A DNA stretch of 51,766 nt, taken from NCBI RefSeq assembly GCF_900090045.1, contig NW_021638319.1, forward strand, positions 1 to 51,766, in the 5' to 3' direction. Under the pieces are notes generated by a model. That model made no database searches, had not been told where the DNA came from, and worked only from the letters and a program-made list of their open reading frames with translations. Within the stretch, counting starts at the first letter, position 1; each line of letters opens with the position of its first letter. A program made the translations under genes and the position numbers. Shown one piece after another: positions 1 through 13,009 of the stretch. This DNA comes from Plasmodium malariae (lineage: Eukaryota > Apicomplexa > Aconoidasida > Haemosporida > Plasmodiidae).

Positions 1-1132
1 ATTCATTATGTTTAATTCGTATTCTTCATATAATTGTGCTAAAATATATTTATGTTAACTCTTTTATATGTTATAATTATTTTCTTATTGCATAATGAAA
101 AATAGATAATAATCCTATCTTAAAATATCATTAAACTGTCAATTAATTATGTATATGTAATTCTTCACAATATTCATAACTTATATAAATTTATATTTTT
201 AATTACATTTTCATATTTTAATCATAAGAAATTAAAAAATATTTGTATTCCAAATATTTTTTTACAGTATTATTTCATATATTTAATATTCATGTATATT
301 CAGTAATATTAGAGGTCATTAATATCCCATAAATTTAATTAAACTATGTTTTATATTGTTAAAAAAAATAAAACTTTAATTTAAATAATATAATATTTTA
401 ATTAAATTAACTCATTGAGATATAATATTTTTTATTGTCAACATTCTATTAAGCATTTTTAATTAAAAAATATAAGTTGTTAATATTGTGTAATATTTAT
501 TTCAAATTAAATTTTATTAAATCATTATTATTATTATAATATATTTTGTTGTTACAATTATTACGCATATATCAATTATTTTAAAAAAAATTTCATATAA
601 AGTGCTCTGGAAGAATCCTAATTTTTTTTCATTATTTTAATCAACATAAAATTTTAAAATTATATTTTTTTAAAGAATAACATGTATACTACATTCCATT
701 TTTATTTATTTTTATTCATATTCATAGCTAAACTACGAAAGCAGGTTTATATTTAACGTAGAGAATATATAAATATAAACAAAATTTTCAAAATAAATTA
801 TTTACATATGCTTAGTTGCAATTATTATGTAATAATTGTTTATATATTTTTTAATGTTTTTTTTTAAATCTATTTTATCTATATTACTTAATAATATTAT
901 ATTATAGAAAAATTAGTATAATATTTCTATTTAATGCATTTTTTCCTTTTTAACTTTAACACATATTTTTTAATTAATATTAATTTAAGAAAGCCATAAA
1001 TTTTCATATTTTAAAGTAACAAAAAACCATAAAGAAAAATTATTACTGTTATATTGAATATTATCAAAAAACATATATTCCTGAAAATTCTATCATTACA
1101 TAAGTTTTAATATTCTAAATACATTCAACACG
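1..1132. other. AT-rich intergenic sequence
   Basis: No open frame of useful length, no recognisable exon, RNA gene or ordered repeat is visible. The sequence is A/T-dominated with short homopolymer runs. It probably includes the promoter of the decayed gene that starts at 1133, but no specific promoter element can be named. No telomere-type repeat (TTYAGGG) is present at this edge. Confidence 0.6.
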
Positions 1133-1877
1133 ATGAAACAAAAAAATAAATTCTTCTTCCTTACCCTTTTAATATGGATATTCAATTATTCCTATGAAGT
1201 AAGATAATTATTATATTCAATAATTTCTATACATTTTTTGTAATCCTACATATTTATTTTAAATTGAATATTTTAATAATACGAACGTACATGTATTATT
1301 TTATATGTTATATATTTACCTTAATTTACAGCGAACTAACTTTGACAAATCATGCAATAAAAAAATCAGCTTTAATAATACATCAAAAATAAGACCAAAC
1401 AGATTATTATATACGGAAACAAATATAGATTCTCAAAAGACAGTATTTAATTTAAAAAATTATTTTTAAGATAATTTTCAAAACTCAAGTAGTTCATTAA
1501 TATTTAAAGATAATTCCGAAAATGCTCATTATTCGTTATCATCTATTAATTACTTTGATGATGTTCTTGAAGAAATAAAAGAATCAATTCGAGTAAAAAA
1601 ATATAAGTAAGCAGAATATAGTATATAACCATTAACATGTCCAAATTTAGAAATACTAGATTTTCATGATAAAAGCGAACTACCAAAACAATTGCAAACT
1701 GTATATAAAAGGCCAAATATACTTATGGGTAATTCTAAAGAAATTATTACTAAAAAAATGATTAAGGAGTTTAACTTATATATTTTTTCTTTATAACATT
1801 GCACTTTAATCATTTGCATTAGGTATGTGTATTGGTTTTCTCAATGCTTACAAATATTGTGCTTATTAAAACTCTGA
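1133..1877 (+). pseudogene. Plasmodium exported protein, two-exon pseudogene
   Basis: Exon 1 (1133-1198) encodes 22 residues, MKQKNKFFFLTLLIWIFNYS plus YE, a short hydrophobic leader of the type that opens Plasmodium exported-protein genes. It ends at a GTAAGA donor; the 133-base intron ends at AG 1330-1331. Exon 2 continues in phase 0 with a PEXEL-like stretch (NRLLYTE, acidic residue one place late) and an acidic/polar region. The same frame stays readable across in-frame stops at 1467-1469, 1608-1610 and 1626-1628, and another follows near 1796, so the gene is dead by point mutation rather than frameshift. The last part is hydrophobic and could be a membrane span. I cannot place it in a named family. 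The 3' limit is approximate; hydrophobic but interrupted frames continue to about 2100. Confidence 0.65.
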
Positions 1878-4800
1878 ATAGGAATATTCGATAAATTTAA
1901 TAAAAAGTACGTTTGTAATTTGAATGTAATATAATACATATTCTGTTGGACAATTTTACTGTGCATCTGATTAATATAAATTAAACCCTGTTTAGTTGCC
2001 GTATATATTTCCGTATAATGTTTTTCTTTATTATCATCCTTATGGGAAATATCTTTTTCAATGAACATTATGCATTGGTGATATTTTTTCTTGTCATATA
2101 CTGGTATTCTATAGTTTGACTCTTTCTATCCTATTTGCATATACTTTTATATAGATATATCTAAAATGTGAGCAAATAATATGGTAATGTGTTAAAAAAC
2201 AAGAAAAGAAAAATATCAACATGCAAAAGTTTGCTTATATATACATGCACATTCACATGTATATATGACTTGACAACATAAATATTCTAACACGTACAAG
2301 GAAAGATAGTTCATTAAAAAAAAAAATATATATATATGCAAGTGTGTTTTATATGCTTACATAAATATTCACACACGATTAATGCTATCTAATGAACATA
2401 CATGGACATCCACGTAATTGTATCCTCAAACTATTTCATTTATTTATCTACATGAAATTACATCCATACCATAGATGTATTAGTCGATTTATTTTGTTTT
2501 AAACGATCTATGTACACATTATCACCTTTATAAAAGTATTCTTTTGATGGGACTATAACATAAAAAAAATTTACACATATATTTATTAAACTCAGTTACA
2601 ATAATAATATAATGAGACCATATCGTAAGTGAGAAAGATAAATCATTCCATATAAAATACATTTTATTTCATTTGTTTGTTTTAATTTGATTATGTGTCC
2701 TTTATTCAGTAATAAAATCTTCCTTTATCACCTTTAAAATATGATCAAATAATATAATGTATTTTATACGTATAAAAGTAAATATGCATAATATGAAATT
2801 TAGGAATGTGCATATGTGGAAACAAATGAATGGACACATAATCCTATCTATTTCATGCATATATATACATATATGCATTCTCAGTTACATGTACATGAGG
2901 TAGAAACATATGTGATACATAAAATTTTTTCGAATAAAATAGATTTTATTTTTTATAATCATATATTCGAATAACGTACATAATTATAAATTTGTTTTCG
3001 CAGTTTTTAGTCTCGTACACGGACAAAGACAAGAAAAAATGCAGTAAAAGAGAGCTGTAAACATTTACTTTTACTAATTTTTTATTCATATATGCTTTCC
3101 ATTAAACATTTATATATATATCCACCATCTTTTTTAGAAGAATTTCTTTCTAATTGTCCCTTCACATAGGGAAATAATATAAAAAAAATTTTTAAATGTA
3201 TATTACTCTTATATATTTGTTTTCATACTTAATTATACTTTATTTTATTTTTTTTTTTTTTATTTCTGCTTTCATTTGTTCCACTTTACTTTTGCGTGGT
3301 CTCTTAGCTATTGTATTTCTTTTTCTTCATTGCCCTTTTTTTTAGAATAACATTCTTTACTAATATTAATCCCCCTAATAGATAAAAATGTAACTAAAAT
3401 AATTAAAGTGTATTGTTCATTATTTGCGTATTTCTATTTTTACATTTTACATATTGCTATGATCTCTATTCTCTATTTTCTTTTTCACTAAAATTGTTGT
3501 TCACTATCTTTTATATTTTAGATAACAAATAATACTATAAAAATAACAGAAAGCAAATTAAAATTTATGATTATAATTACATAAAATACAAGAATTCTTA
3601 TAACTGTTCATCGTTCGATACATCCATCACTAACTTCGTGACAATAGCAAAAAACTAATTCTAGTTTTTCCCTTTTTTTTTAAATTACTGTACATGGTGA
3701 TTTACTTAAAATATAAAAATTTTATGTTTTATAATTATAATTTTTCGAATATTAAATGCAAGGGTAAAAGAAAATATATAAAGAAAAAAAGGAAGCTAAA
3801 ACAAAGAAGTATAAAAGATAAATAAAAAGGGGAAATACAAAATTGAACAACGTCTTAAAAATATATTTACACAATTAATATATCTTCATTTCTCATATAT
3901 GCATGTATAAATTTGTAAAAAATTCATAAAAATTCAAAACAAAAGAGAATATATAAATTTGTATATGGAAGAGAGGTGTACAAACACTAAAATGTAGTTT
4001 AGGTCGCATAAATAAAATGTTAAAATAAATACAATAATTAATATAAAACGTTAGATGAAATCATGAAAAAACAAAAACAAATACGATATTAATGATAAAT
4101 TCTTATTTTATAACTGATAAAAGTAATTATGTTATATATTTTTATATTTGTACTTATAACAAATATCTACACTAAAACATAATGTTCCATAAAAGAAAAG
4201 CACCTAATAATGATAAAAGAATAAAAATTTTGCTTATTATTTCCTTATTTTATTGTACTGCATAATAGTTAATTGTTTTACTAAGTGAAATAATTAGGTT
4301 ATTTTAATTTATTATAAATTTGTTTTCGAGATCATATTACAGTATTCCATATGAATATCAGCAATATATATCATGCAAAATAAAATAATATACTAATATT
4401 AAATGATATATCAGAGAATATTTAACTAACCATACAGGAATTTATCAACTATAAATATGATATTTGTTTATTTATATTTTTTTCTTCTGCATATTATATT
4501 TTTCTACTAATTCTAAAATAACTAATTTTAATTAACATATACTTTTTATTTTTTTTATAATGTTTTTTAAATATAAAATAAATATTACATATATTAAGAA
4601 ACAGTTCAAACGAATATAAAACAATTAACAATTAGATTAATATATTATATCGAACAAAAGTAAATGTACTTAATATATAAATTATCTTATGTCATTATTC
4701 ATATAATATAAACAAGTATTTTTTTTAAAGATTCATATCACTTGAAAACAACACATGCAATGTAATCATGGTCAAAAAAAATATTACATTACTTAATAAA

Positions 4801-6942
4801 TAATTAGACTCACAATAATATTTTAACTATTATATTTAAAATATTATGTATTCACTAACATCCAAAGAATCTATAAAAGGAATAGAACAATAATGACATG
4901 GTACATATTAGGTAGAACATATATATTCCTCCATACATTTAACAATCATTTTTAATTAATAATAATAAAGGATAATTTAATTGTTTTTCCCTACTTAGCT
5001 TAAAAATTTATATTCACATCTATTTAATAAATAACTTTATTAAATTACTAGTGTATAATTTCATTTCTAGTATTGACTTTTTAAAATATATAAGTATCGA
5101 GAGAAATTGTGTTAACATTTTATAAGAATAGATATTTAAAGTGAAAAATGAAATAAATAAATTTTTTGAAGTATACATTTTAAAATTCTCATGAATATAT
5201 AAAAATTTATATAACAAGTATTATAATATTACATATAGAAATCAAAAAATTTAATAACTTTTATGATATTAAAATATTTTACCAATTTCGAATGAAAAAG
5301 TATATACATATCTAATGTTTAAAAGTTTTTACATTGAAGAATTAGCATGTGATAGATTAGTTCTCTTAGAATATTTTACTTTTATACATCATATATAAAA
5401 AAAAAAAAAAATATCTATTTCCAACCTAATTTAATAAACACTTTTTATGAGTTGCTATGTATAGTAACTAAAATATATATTACTATCACAATAATAATTT
5501 CGTATCTATCTATAGAAAATCAAATATAATAAATGAAATTTTTAGATTAAAATTACTTTCCAAAAAAAAATTAATGGAAAACTGAACATATTACACTAAT
5601 TTAATTAAACATTCTAACAGCAAATAGATCACTTTATAAGATAAAACTTATTAATACCTATTTAATAAATTGAAATATTATTGAGTATATATTAATAATA
5701 TATAACAAAATTTTTTTGTATTATTACCTTATTTTAAATTTAAAAAATGAGCTTTATATATGTTAAAGAATTACTATTTTTTTGTATAATCTATATATTT
5801 TTTATATGTTCTTAAAATAAACTTAGCTAATAATATATTTGAGAACATAAAAAATAGCAAAAATACATACGCATATACCTGCATATTGATATAAGATTAT
5901 AAAACCTAACTATTTATTTTTACAACTTCTAATAATAATTTATCTTTTAACAAATATATAAAGTATTATTAGAAATATACTACTAGAGATATAAAAAAAG
6001 AAGGATTTATACATCATATCTATAAATGTATAATTATTTTTAATTCATTAGAATAATTTTTTAATAATGTATAAAATAAAAATATATATATATATATAGA
6101 TTTATTTATAAAATTTAGATACAATATCTACTTAATTTATTTCCACAAAAATAAACTAATACCACAATTAAGCACAATAATAAAATAATAAATTAATTTT
6201 ATTTTTAATTTAATTGCAAGTTTATAATATCCATAAATTAGAAAATCACTATAAATAATCGATATTTTATAAGAGTATATATACATATATTTTCAAATTT
6301 AGTTCATACAAAAAAAAGTTCATAGAAAATTATTTACAGTAATTATATTATATGTCATTATTAAAATACATTTTATGGAATAATAATAAGTTTCTTTTCA
6401 ATGAAAGAAAAAAATATATGCAAATAATTGCAACAAAAAATATTCAGAAACTTCCATCAAAACAAAATAGGACATTTAACATTAATAAGAAATTGATAAT
6501 ATACTTTCTTAATAACCGCAAAAATAATCATTTTAGCACAGAAAACTATAAAAAAAAATCATGACATTATAATTCATGTATAAATTATCAAACATCAGTT
6601 AATTTTCATGAATTCTTCCGTTATATATTAATATAACATATATAAATATACTTTTCTTAAAATTCTATTTAAATACAATAATGTACATATGAAAAAACAA
6701 TATACAGTTAAACACAGAAGATAATTTATTATTCAAATTAAAAAACATTGAAAATTCAAGTATACAAAAATAGAATATCCTGTTTGTTTTGTTGTTGTAT
6801 ATCACACAGATTACTTTTATGTGTTCATATTTGCAATGAATAATTAGAGATATGTTTAAGAAATATTTAATGATGATTTTACAGCTATTATTTCATGTTA
6901 AAAAATTTTTTATAAAATGAAACATATTTCTTATTGTTCATT
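1878..6942. other. long AT-rich intergenic region
   Basis: About 5 kb without a supportable gene. Open frames near 5.0-5.2 kb (minus) and 6.35-6.56 kb (plus) have only A/T-rich random composition, no splice context and no family resemblance. On the minus strand around 3370-3260 there is a short charged translation (KECYSKKKGNEEKEIQ followed by a stop) that might be the end of a decayed gene; it is too short to classify. Pyrimidine-rich tracts occur around 3240-3350. The right end is the 3' flank of the fam-l gene. Confidence 0.5.
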
Positions 6943-7956
6943 TTACTGTTTCTTGAACTTAATTTTTTCGTATTTTTTAACTTTTTTATGGTAAAAAAAA
7001 ATCGCTGATATAACTGTGACACCTAAAATAAAGAAAGGTATGACATATATTAAAAGTCCAAATAACTGTCCTAATATGCAGGTTTTACTAACTTTTAATC
7101 CACTAGTAGCGACACCAGTGCACAAACTACAACCAGCAGTCGCTCCCCCAAATGTATTGTGCTTAAAAAATTCTAACTTTGACAAAGGATCTAAAATGAA
7201 CGATAATGGGTCTTCCAATACTTTTAATTGATCCTTACCTAAACCTATTACCTTCCATATACTTTCTTCCTTCAACAAGCCCCATGACAAATCCAGTACT
7301 AATACTGTTATTAACAACAAAAATAGTATTATAGGTAAAGCAATTCGTAATCCATATTTTTTAAGTATTATTTTTTTGTAAATTTTACCACTAATTGTCT
7401 TGTTATTTTTAAGAAAATCTGCATAATCAAGTTCTTTGAATATTTTTTTTTCTATATTGGAATATTTTTTTGTTTCAAATATACATGATTTATTTTTCAT
7501 AGTTAAATTACGTCCTTTTACATTCTTTAACCAATTTTCACTTAATTTTTTATTTAACCCCGTTTTTCCTTTTTCATTATTACATATATCTACCTTTTCG
7601 TTAACTCCATCATTTGGTATCTTTTCTCTTAACTCTAGAATACTTGAATTCTTATTCGGTTTGTATTTTCCTAGTAACCGGTAAAATCTTGTACCTATTT
7701 TTCTATCAATGATGTAGTTCTCATTTAACGATTTGTTAAACCCACTCTTAAAAACAGAGGTAAATATTGATAATGTAAATGAATAAATAATATAATTATA
7801 AAAATATTATATGAATAAAAATATAGCACAAAAATTTAATAGTATAAATATTTTTAAATAATTTTATCATACTACATTGTAAAAATTCGAATTCCAAAAT
7901 ATAAGGACAAAAGTAGAAATTTTAATAAAAATCTGAATGTTAATTTGTTTTTCCAT
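6943..7956 (-). CDS. fam-l protein, exported two-span membrane protein
   Basis: Two exons on the minus strand: exon 1 7956-7873 (28 codons, MEKQINIQIFIKISTFVLIF onwards) and exon 2 7746-6943, joined in phase 0 over a 126-base GTATGA...AAG intron, giving 295 residues. Exon 2 is open from the acceptor, so the ATG at 7500 is internal (residue 111). Residues 1-28 form a hydrophobic leader. A PEXEL-like RLLGK lies at 51-55, with lysine where the canonical motif has E/Q/D. The family core MKNKSCIFETKKYS...EKKIFKELDY lies at 111-136. Membrane spans are about 162-181 and 257-280, with a loop between them holding three cysteines (CSLC and KTC), then a basic tail ending KYEKIKFKKQ. P. malariae fam-l proteins are described as exported subtelomeric products of unknown function. 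The assignment to fam-l rather than fam-m is from memory. The gene appears intact. Confidence 0.93.
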
Positions 7957-10900
7957 GATATTTTTTTTAATATTGCAGTATATAAAATAAGGAAAAAATT
8001 AATAATAATATAATGTACTTTTAACGATGATAAAACATTATAATTATTAAATATATTTTTCGATATGATTTTGCAAAAACATATAAAAAGTATATAATTA
8101 TAAATTTTTTACAACATATCCAAAGAAATATAAATTTTAAAATATATAATATAATATTTATTTTAATTTAATTTCAAAGAGTATTATCTTCACTAAAATA
8201 CAGTAATTTGTATACATTTATAAATATTCAAAATATATAATTCCTTTACTTAATGAGATAGAATGCATATAGAATTTTTTCATTGACTCCATTAAAAAAA
8301 AAATATTTTTTAATATATATATATTGAATTTATATACAATACGGAATATATAGAATACAGAAGATATAGAGTATAGATAATACGCTCTTCTATATACTAA
8401 AATAGTAATTTCTATTTTTAATAGTGTCCTTTTGATAATAATTATAATTTTATAAACATTATATTTTGTAAAAACAAGTCATTTTTAAGTATTATTAATT
8501 ATTATATTTACAGACCCACCTAATATCAAATAAAGAAAGTAATATATTCCAAAAAAGTTTACGATATAAGAATTATAACACGTTTACCTTTATTTTGTAC
8601 ATAAAAGGTCGAATTTATAGCATAATACTAAATCTAGAAAAAATATATATATTTAAAAAGTTAATAAATTATAATAATTTATTTTTCTATAATAATAATT
8701 TTTAATTAATTTTAAAATATACATTGCTAGTACACCGTATTATTTTTAAATGTTCTGTTATTATTTTACTTTTTTAAATTATATATATAGAGGAATTTGT
8801 AATATAATGAAAAAAAAAAAAGGCTGCTATAATTCTATTAACCGTAATATTGTCCTTACACCCTTAGTTCAATAATTTTTTGTCCATTCTTTCTGTAATT
8901 AAAATTAATATCTTTTTTCGTTATCAAATGATTATATCATAAATATTTAACTAAATTATGCAAAATAGAGTTAGATCAACAATTACATTAGTTTATTAAC
9001 ACATGTTGCTATTTTTTTAGTTACGGATAAAGCATTATAATACTATTTATTAATATTTTCAATGATACAATTACTACTATAAATAAATATTACTCTAGTA
9101 AATGTTCCCAATTTCTTATAAATAACCATAACACTCCTCCCTTTTTATAAATATATTTTTTTATGATCTACAATATATTAACATAATTTTTATGAATAAT
9201 AGATATATAAACATGTTTTTTAAAAAAAATATTGTTTCAGTTAGTTAAAGTAAATATACTGCTAAATAGGAAAATAAAAAATAATAAATAAATTGAAAAA
9301 AAGAAAATATTTTAAAAATGTTATAAATGCACTAAATATTAATATTTAAAAAAAAATATAAATATAGAAAAAATATAAAACATATAATTTTTAGCACTAT
9401 ATATTATTATAATTATTTTTATAAATTATGAGTACAAATATTTTTCCAAAAAAGAATAAGTGCGTATATATATATGCTCACATGATTTATTAGTTCTTTT
9501 TTTTTTCCCCTTGTATACTATGCTTTCCCCCCTCATACAACCACAGTGTAAAAGAATAATTATGTAATTTTATAAATCATTTGTATAATATCTATTTGTT
9601 TTCATAGATAATTCTGGCTTATCTTCTTCAAGGAATTTTATATGCAACATATTCTTTATCTCCAAAGGTTACAGAATTCTTTAATAATGCACTCGAAAAT
9701 TTTGTGTATTCCTTCTTTTTATTATAATTTATTTATTTCCTTCATATGTATAAGTTAAATTTGTAGATAATTATGGTCCACATAATATTTATTATGTTTT
9801 TTCTATTAGATTGTATATACATATATATATAAATTATTTTTTTTTCTTTTTATGAACAAGGATATGTAGACAATTTATTTAATTATTACTTCTGTGGCTT
9901 CTTTCTGAATTTTCCATTCTAAATAGTTTTTTATGTACTTTATTTCCATTTATATATTTTTTTTTCTTATCTAATATATCCTTATACAAATAGAAGCATT
10001 GTATATTTAGTTTTTTCTTTATATTATATTAATATTTTATGTAACATACACCAAATTCAAATTAGAAACATTTTCCATGATATTCTTTTAATTTTTTTTA
10101 TTCTTTAAGAAACATTCATAATTAGATTTTCGAACAATTTACCTTATTCTTATTTCACTATTAATTTTTTTTTTTTTTTTCCATATTATAGCTATAATAA
10201 TTTTTTTCTTTTTTCTTAGATATATTCCTTCATTCATGTGTGTCTATATTTTTCTATATTTCTTCTTTTTTCCAAACAGTCTCAAAATGATGCTATGCTT
10301 ATAAATCCATTTGATTTTAATTAAAAGTATAGACTTCATATATTAATAATAGATTACTAAATTCTAATATTTTTCTTAAATTATATTTTACATTCTTCTA
10401 ATTATATGGTTATTAAAATTCATAAAAATTTATTTCTCAGAAGTAATTTCAAACAAATGAATTTCTCTTATTTATATAAAAATTAACATATTTTTATTTA
10501 TGCTTAATTTATTATTAATAGGTTAAGCAAGGGAAATGTTTGGCGTTTTTCTCAGATGAGGAAGAACAAAAAATTTAGAACATTATAATACATTATTAAT
10601 AATAATATGTAAACGATAAGTATATATATATTACGTTAAATTTTTAATATTTGCTAATAATTAAGTTATTCATTTGTGTAATAATTTCATTATATATCTT
10701 ATTTTGAATTTTCTTCATGAATTGTAAATATTTAAAGAAATAATATAAAAAATAATATTAAAACTTTAATTATAAGTATTATAAATAAACTGAACTCTTT
10801 GTGATTAGACTTTTATATAGACTCAAATATAGTTTAAAATATTGAAATAACATATGCAAAATGTACAATAATATTATGGAAACATTATGTTTACCAAATT

Positions 10901-12130
10901 CTATACACAGTTGTGGCTGAAATTATACTTTTTTGTTAGAAATAAAAGCCTTTAATTTTGTGAAAAAAAAAAGATGACAGTTCTTATTAAATAACAGAGA
11001 TATTTCTAACTGATTATCTATATTTTTCAGATCAATATTAAATGACAACCATGCGAAATTTAAAATTTGTATCAATTATTAAAATAAAAAGAATTGAAAT
11101 TATACAAAAAAATGTTATATGATAGATAAATAAATATTATATATTTTAAAAGAAAAAAAAAGATGGTATATCAAAAATTAATCTATTAATATCTAATTAA
11201 GTTTAACTCATTGGTATATTCTTTTAATTACACAAAAAATAAACAAAATGTTAGTCTTATTTACACAGTAGATTTCAGTATAATATATATTTACGTAATT
11301 TCTACAAAATCATATTAATTGTATTATGAAGTAGAATAATAAAATTATTAAAATTTTTAATTCTTTATTTAATTATAATTATTTATGATCCATAATTTAG
11401 TAATTAGTTATAAATAATCCATAATTAAAATGGTATGTTTCCTTATTATAAACTTTTAATTTCATATTTGTATGATCAAAAAAAACTGTCCGTGAATAAT
11501 ATTTTTAGAATAAATATTTTTAGTTTCTTATATCTCATAAAAATTATATTTAAAATTACTACGAAGTAGAATTTTTCAATAAGCAAAAGATTATATGTAT
11601 ATTTATATTGTGTAATAATTTCATATCCTTTGATTATACATAAAATAAGAAACATTTATTTTAAATTTAACATAAATGGAACATTTACAAAAATAAATAA
11701 AAAAATAATAAATATACAATAGAACAATATATAAACGGAAAAATGAAATTCCATAGAACAAATATAAACCATCAGAGTTATAAAAAAACTATGTTAAGTG
11801 TGCTATTTTATATTAATTATATAACACATATATTTTTAATAGACAAATATTTATATATATAAATATACATAATAACATATAATATTTTGAATTCCACACA
11901 AATATTACGATGAAATATAAATTAAAATCTCTATATCCCTTAAATAAAGAAGTAAATGAAAAATATAATCTTTTTTGTTATATATTAAAAAGAACAGTTA
12001 AGAAGACATTCCCTTACCAGATTACTGTAATTACAATTATATTTATTAAATATATCACTATTGATATAATATTTATTATTTCATACTATGATTTTTTTTA
12101 CAGAATGACATATATTCCTAATTATTTATT
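7957..12130. other. AT-rich intergenic region between fam-l and fam-m genes
   Basis: Upstream flank of the fam-l gene and downstream flank of the fam-m gene. Pyrimidine-rich tracts occur near 9490-9530, 9840-9970 and 10150-10270. On the minus strand near 9720-9610 there is a short readable stretch (KEYTKFSSALLKNSVTFGDK) that soon meets stops; it may be an old coding remnant but matches nothing I know. A plus-strand frame at 11910-12140 overlaps the 3' end of the fam-m gene and looks like chance. No RNA gene or repeat array is seen. Confidence 0.5.
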
Positions 12131-13009
12131 TTACCCATAAATTAACTTAATTTTATTATATTTTTCATTATTTTTTAAGATCTTAGTCATAGCTATTATT
12201 ATTATGATAGATAATATTACAATACTCACAGCAAATGATAATACATAAGTATAAGATGGTATTCCTGTACTGCTGTCTATTATAGAAACTCCTTCTAGTA
12301 ATTCCTTAATCTTTTCCCCTACAGTATTCAAATGCCTTAATCCTAGTAATATGGGATATCCTATTCCTAACAGTAGTAATATAAAAATTATAATAACTGC
12401 AAATCCGTAATCTCTGAACCCTATTTTTTTTAATGATATATCACGAATTCTTCTATTTTTTTCAAGAAAATGATCGTAATCTTTTTTTTTAATCCATTTT
12501 TTTTCAAAATGGAAATGCTTTCCATCAAACATCCCTTTATTATAATCTACAATTTCTGTAAAATATTGCGCATTATTTAATGAGCTTCTCTTTAATTGTT
12601 GATTTTTTTTTTTGACTACTTTTTCATCATTTAATATATCTCTTCGTTCATTTACTCCATTATTTGAAAATCTTTCTCCTAAACAAATATTGTTTGAATC
12701 TTTATCTTGTTTATATTTTGATAGTGATCGATAATATCTTGTATCTAATTTTCTACCAAGATAAAAGTTATCATCTACGGATTTACTAATTATACTCTAA
12801 AAGAATAATGTAAATATTTGCTATATAATAGTAAACAAAATTTAATGGTAAAAACGAAATTAATAAAAGTAAAATATAAAAAATAACAATAATACAAAAA
12901 TATATAAATAATTTTGTCATACCACATCATTGTTTAAGTGGAAAATCAAATTTAAAAAGAGAAATACAGAAAGTTTAATAAATTTAATTGAATTAATTTT
13001 TTTTTCCAT
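12131..13009 (-). CDS. fam-m protein, exported two-span membrane protein
   Basis: Two exons: exon 1 13009-12923 (29 codons, MEKKINSIKFIKLSVFLFLN onwards) and exon 2 12796-12131, phase 0, with a 126-base GTATGA...TTTTAG intron; 250 residues. The frame is open from the acceptor, so the ATG at 12532 is internal (residue 118). Residues 1-29 are the hydrophobic leader. The PEXEL-like site is RSLSK at 52-56, again lacking the acidic or Gln residue at position 5. The fam-m hallmark NNAQYFTEIVDYNKGMFDGK runs directly into HFHFEKKW near residues 103-130. Membrane spans are about 160-180 and 214-232, and the tail reads NNEKYNKIKLIYG. Unlike the fam-l genes the loop is short (about 33 residues) and has no cysteine. 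It lies 3.5 kb downstream of a fam-l gene on the same strand, a fam-l/fam-m doublet arrangement reported for P. malariae. It appears intact; function is unknown. Confidence 0.93.

Noticed and set aside
1841..2068. Minus-strand 75-codon frame near the left pseudogene
   Set aside because: Overlaps the decayed plus-strand gene and its flank, with no splice or family support.
5020..6564. Open frames at 5020-5217 (minus) and 6352-6564 (plus)
   Set aside because: Composition is random Lys/Asn/Ile/Tyr/Phe typical of A/T-rich spacer; no flanking exons.
7016..7684. Two plus-strand open frames opposite the fam-l gene
   Set aside because: They are antisense reflections of fam-l exon 2, with no start context or family resemblance.
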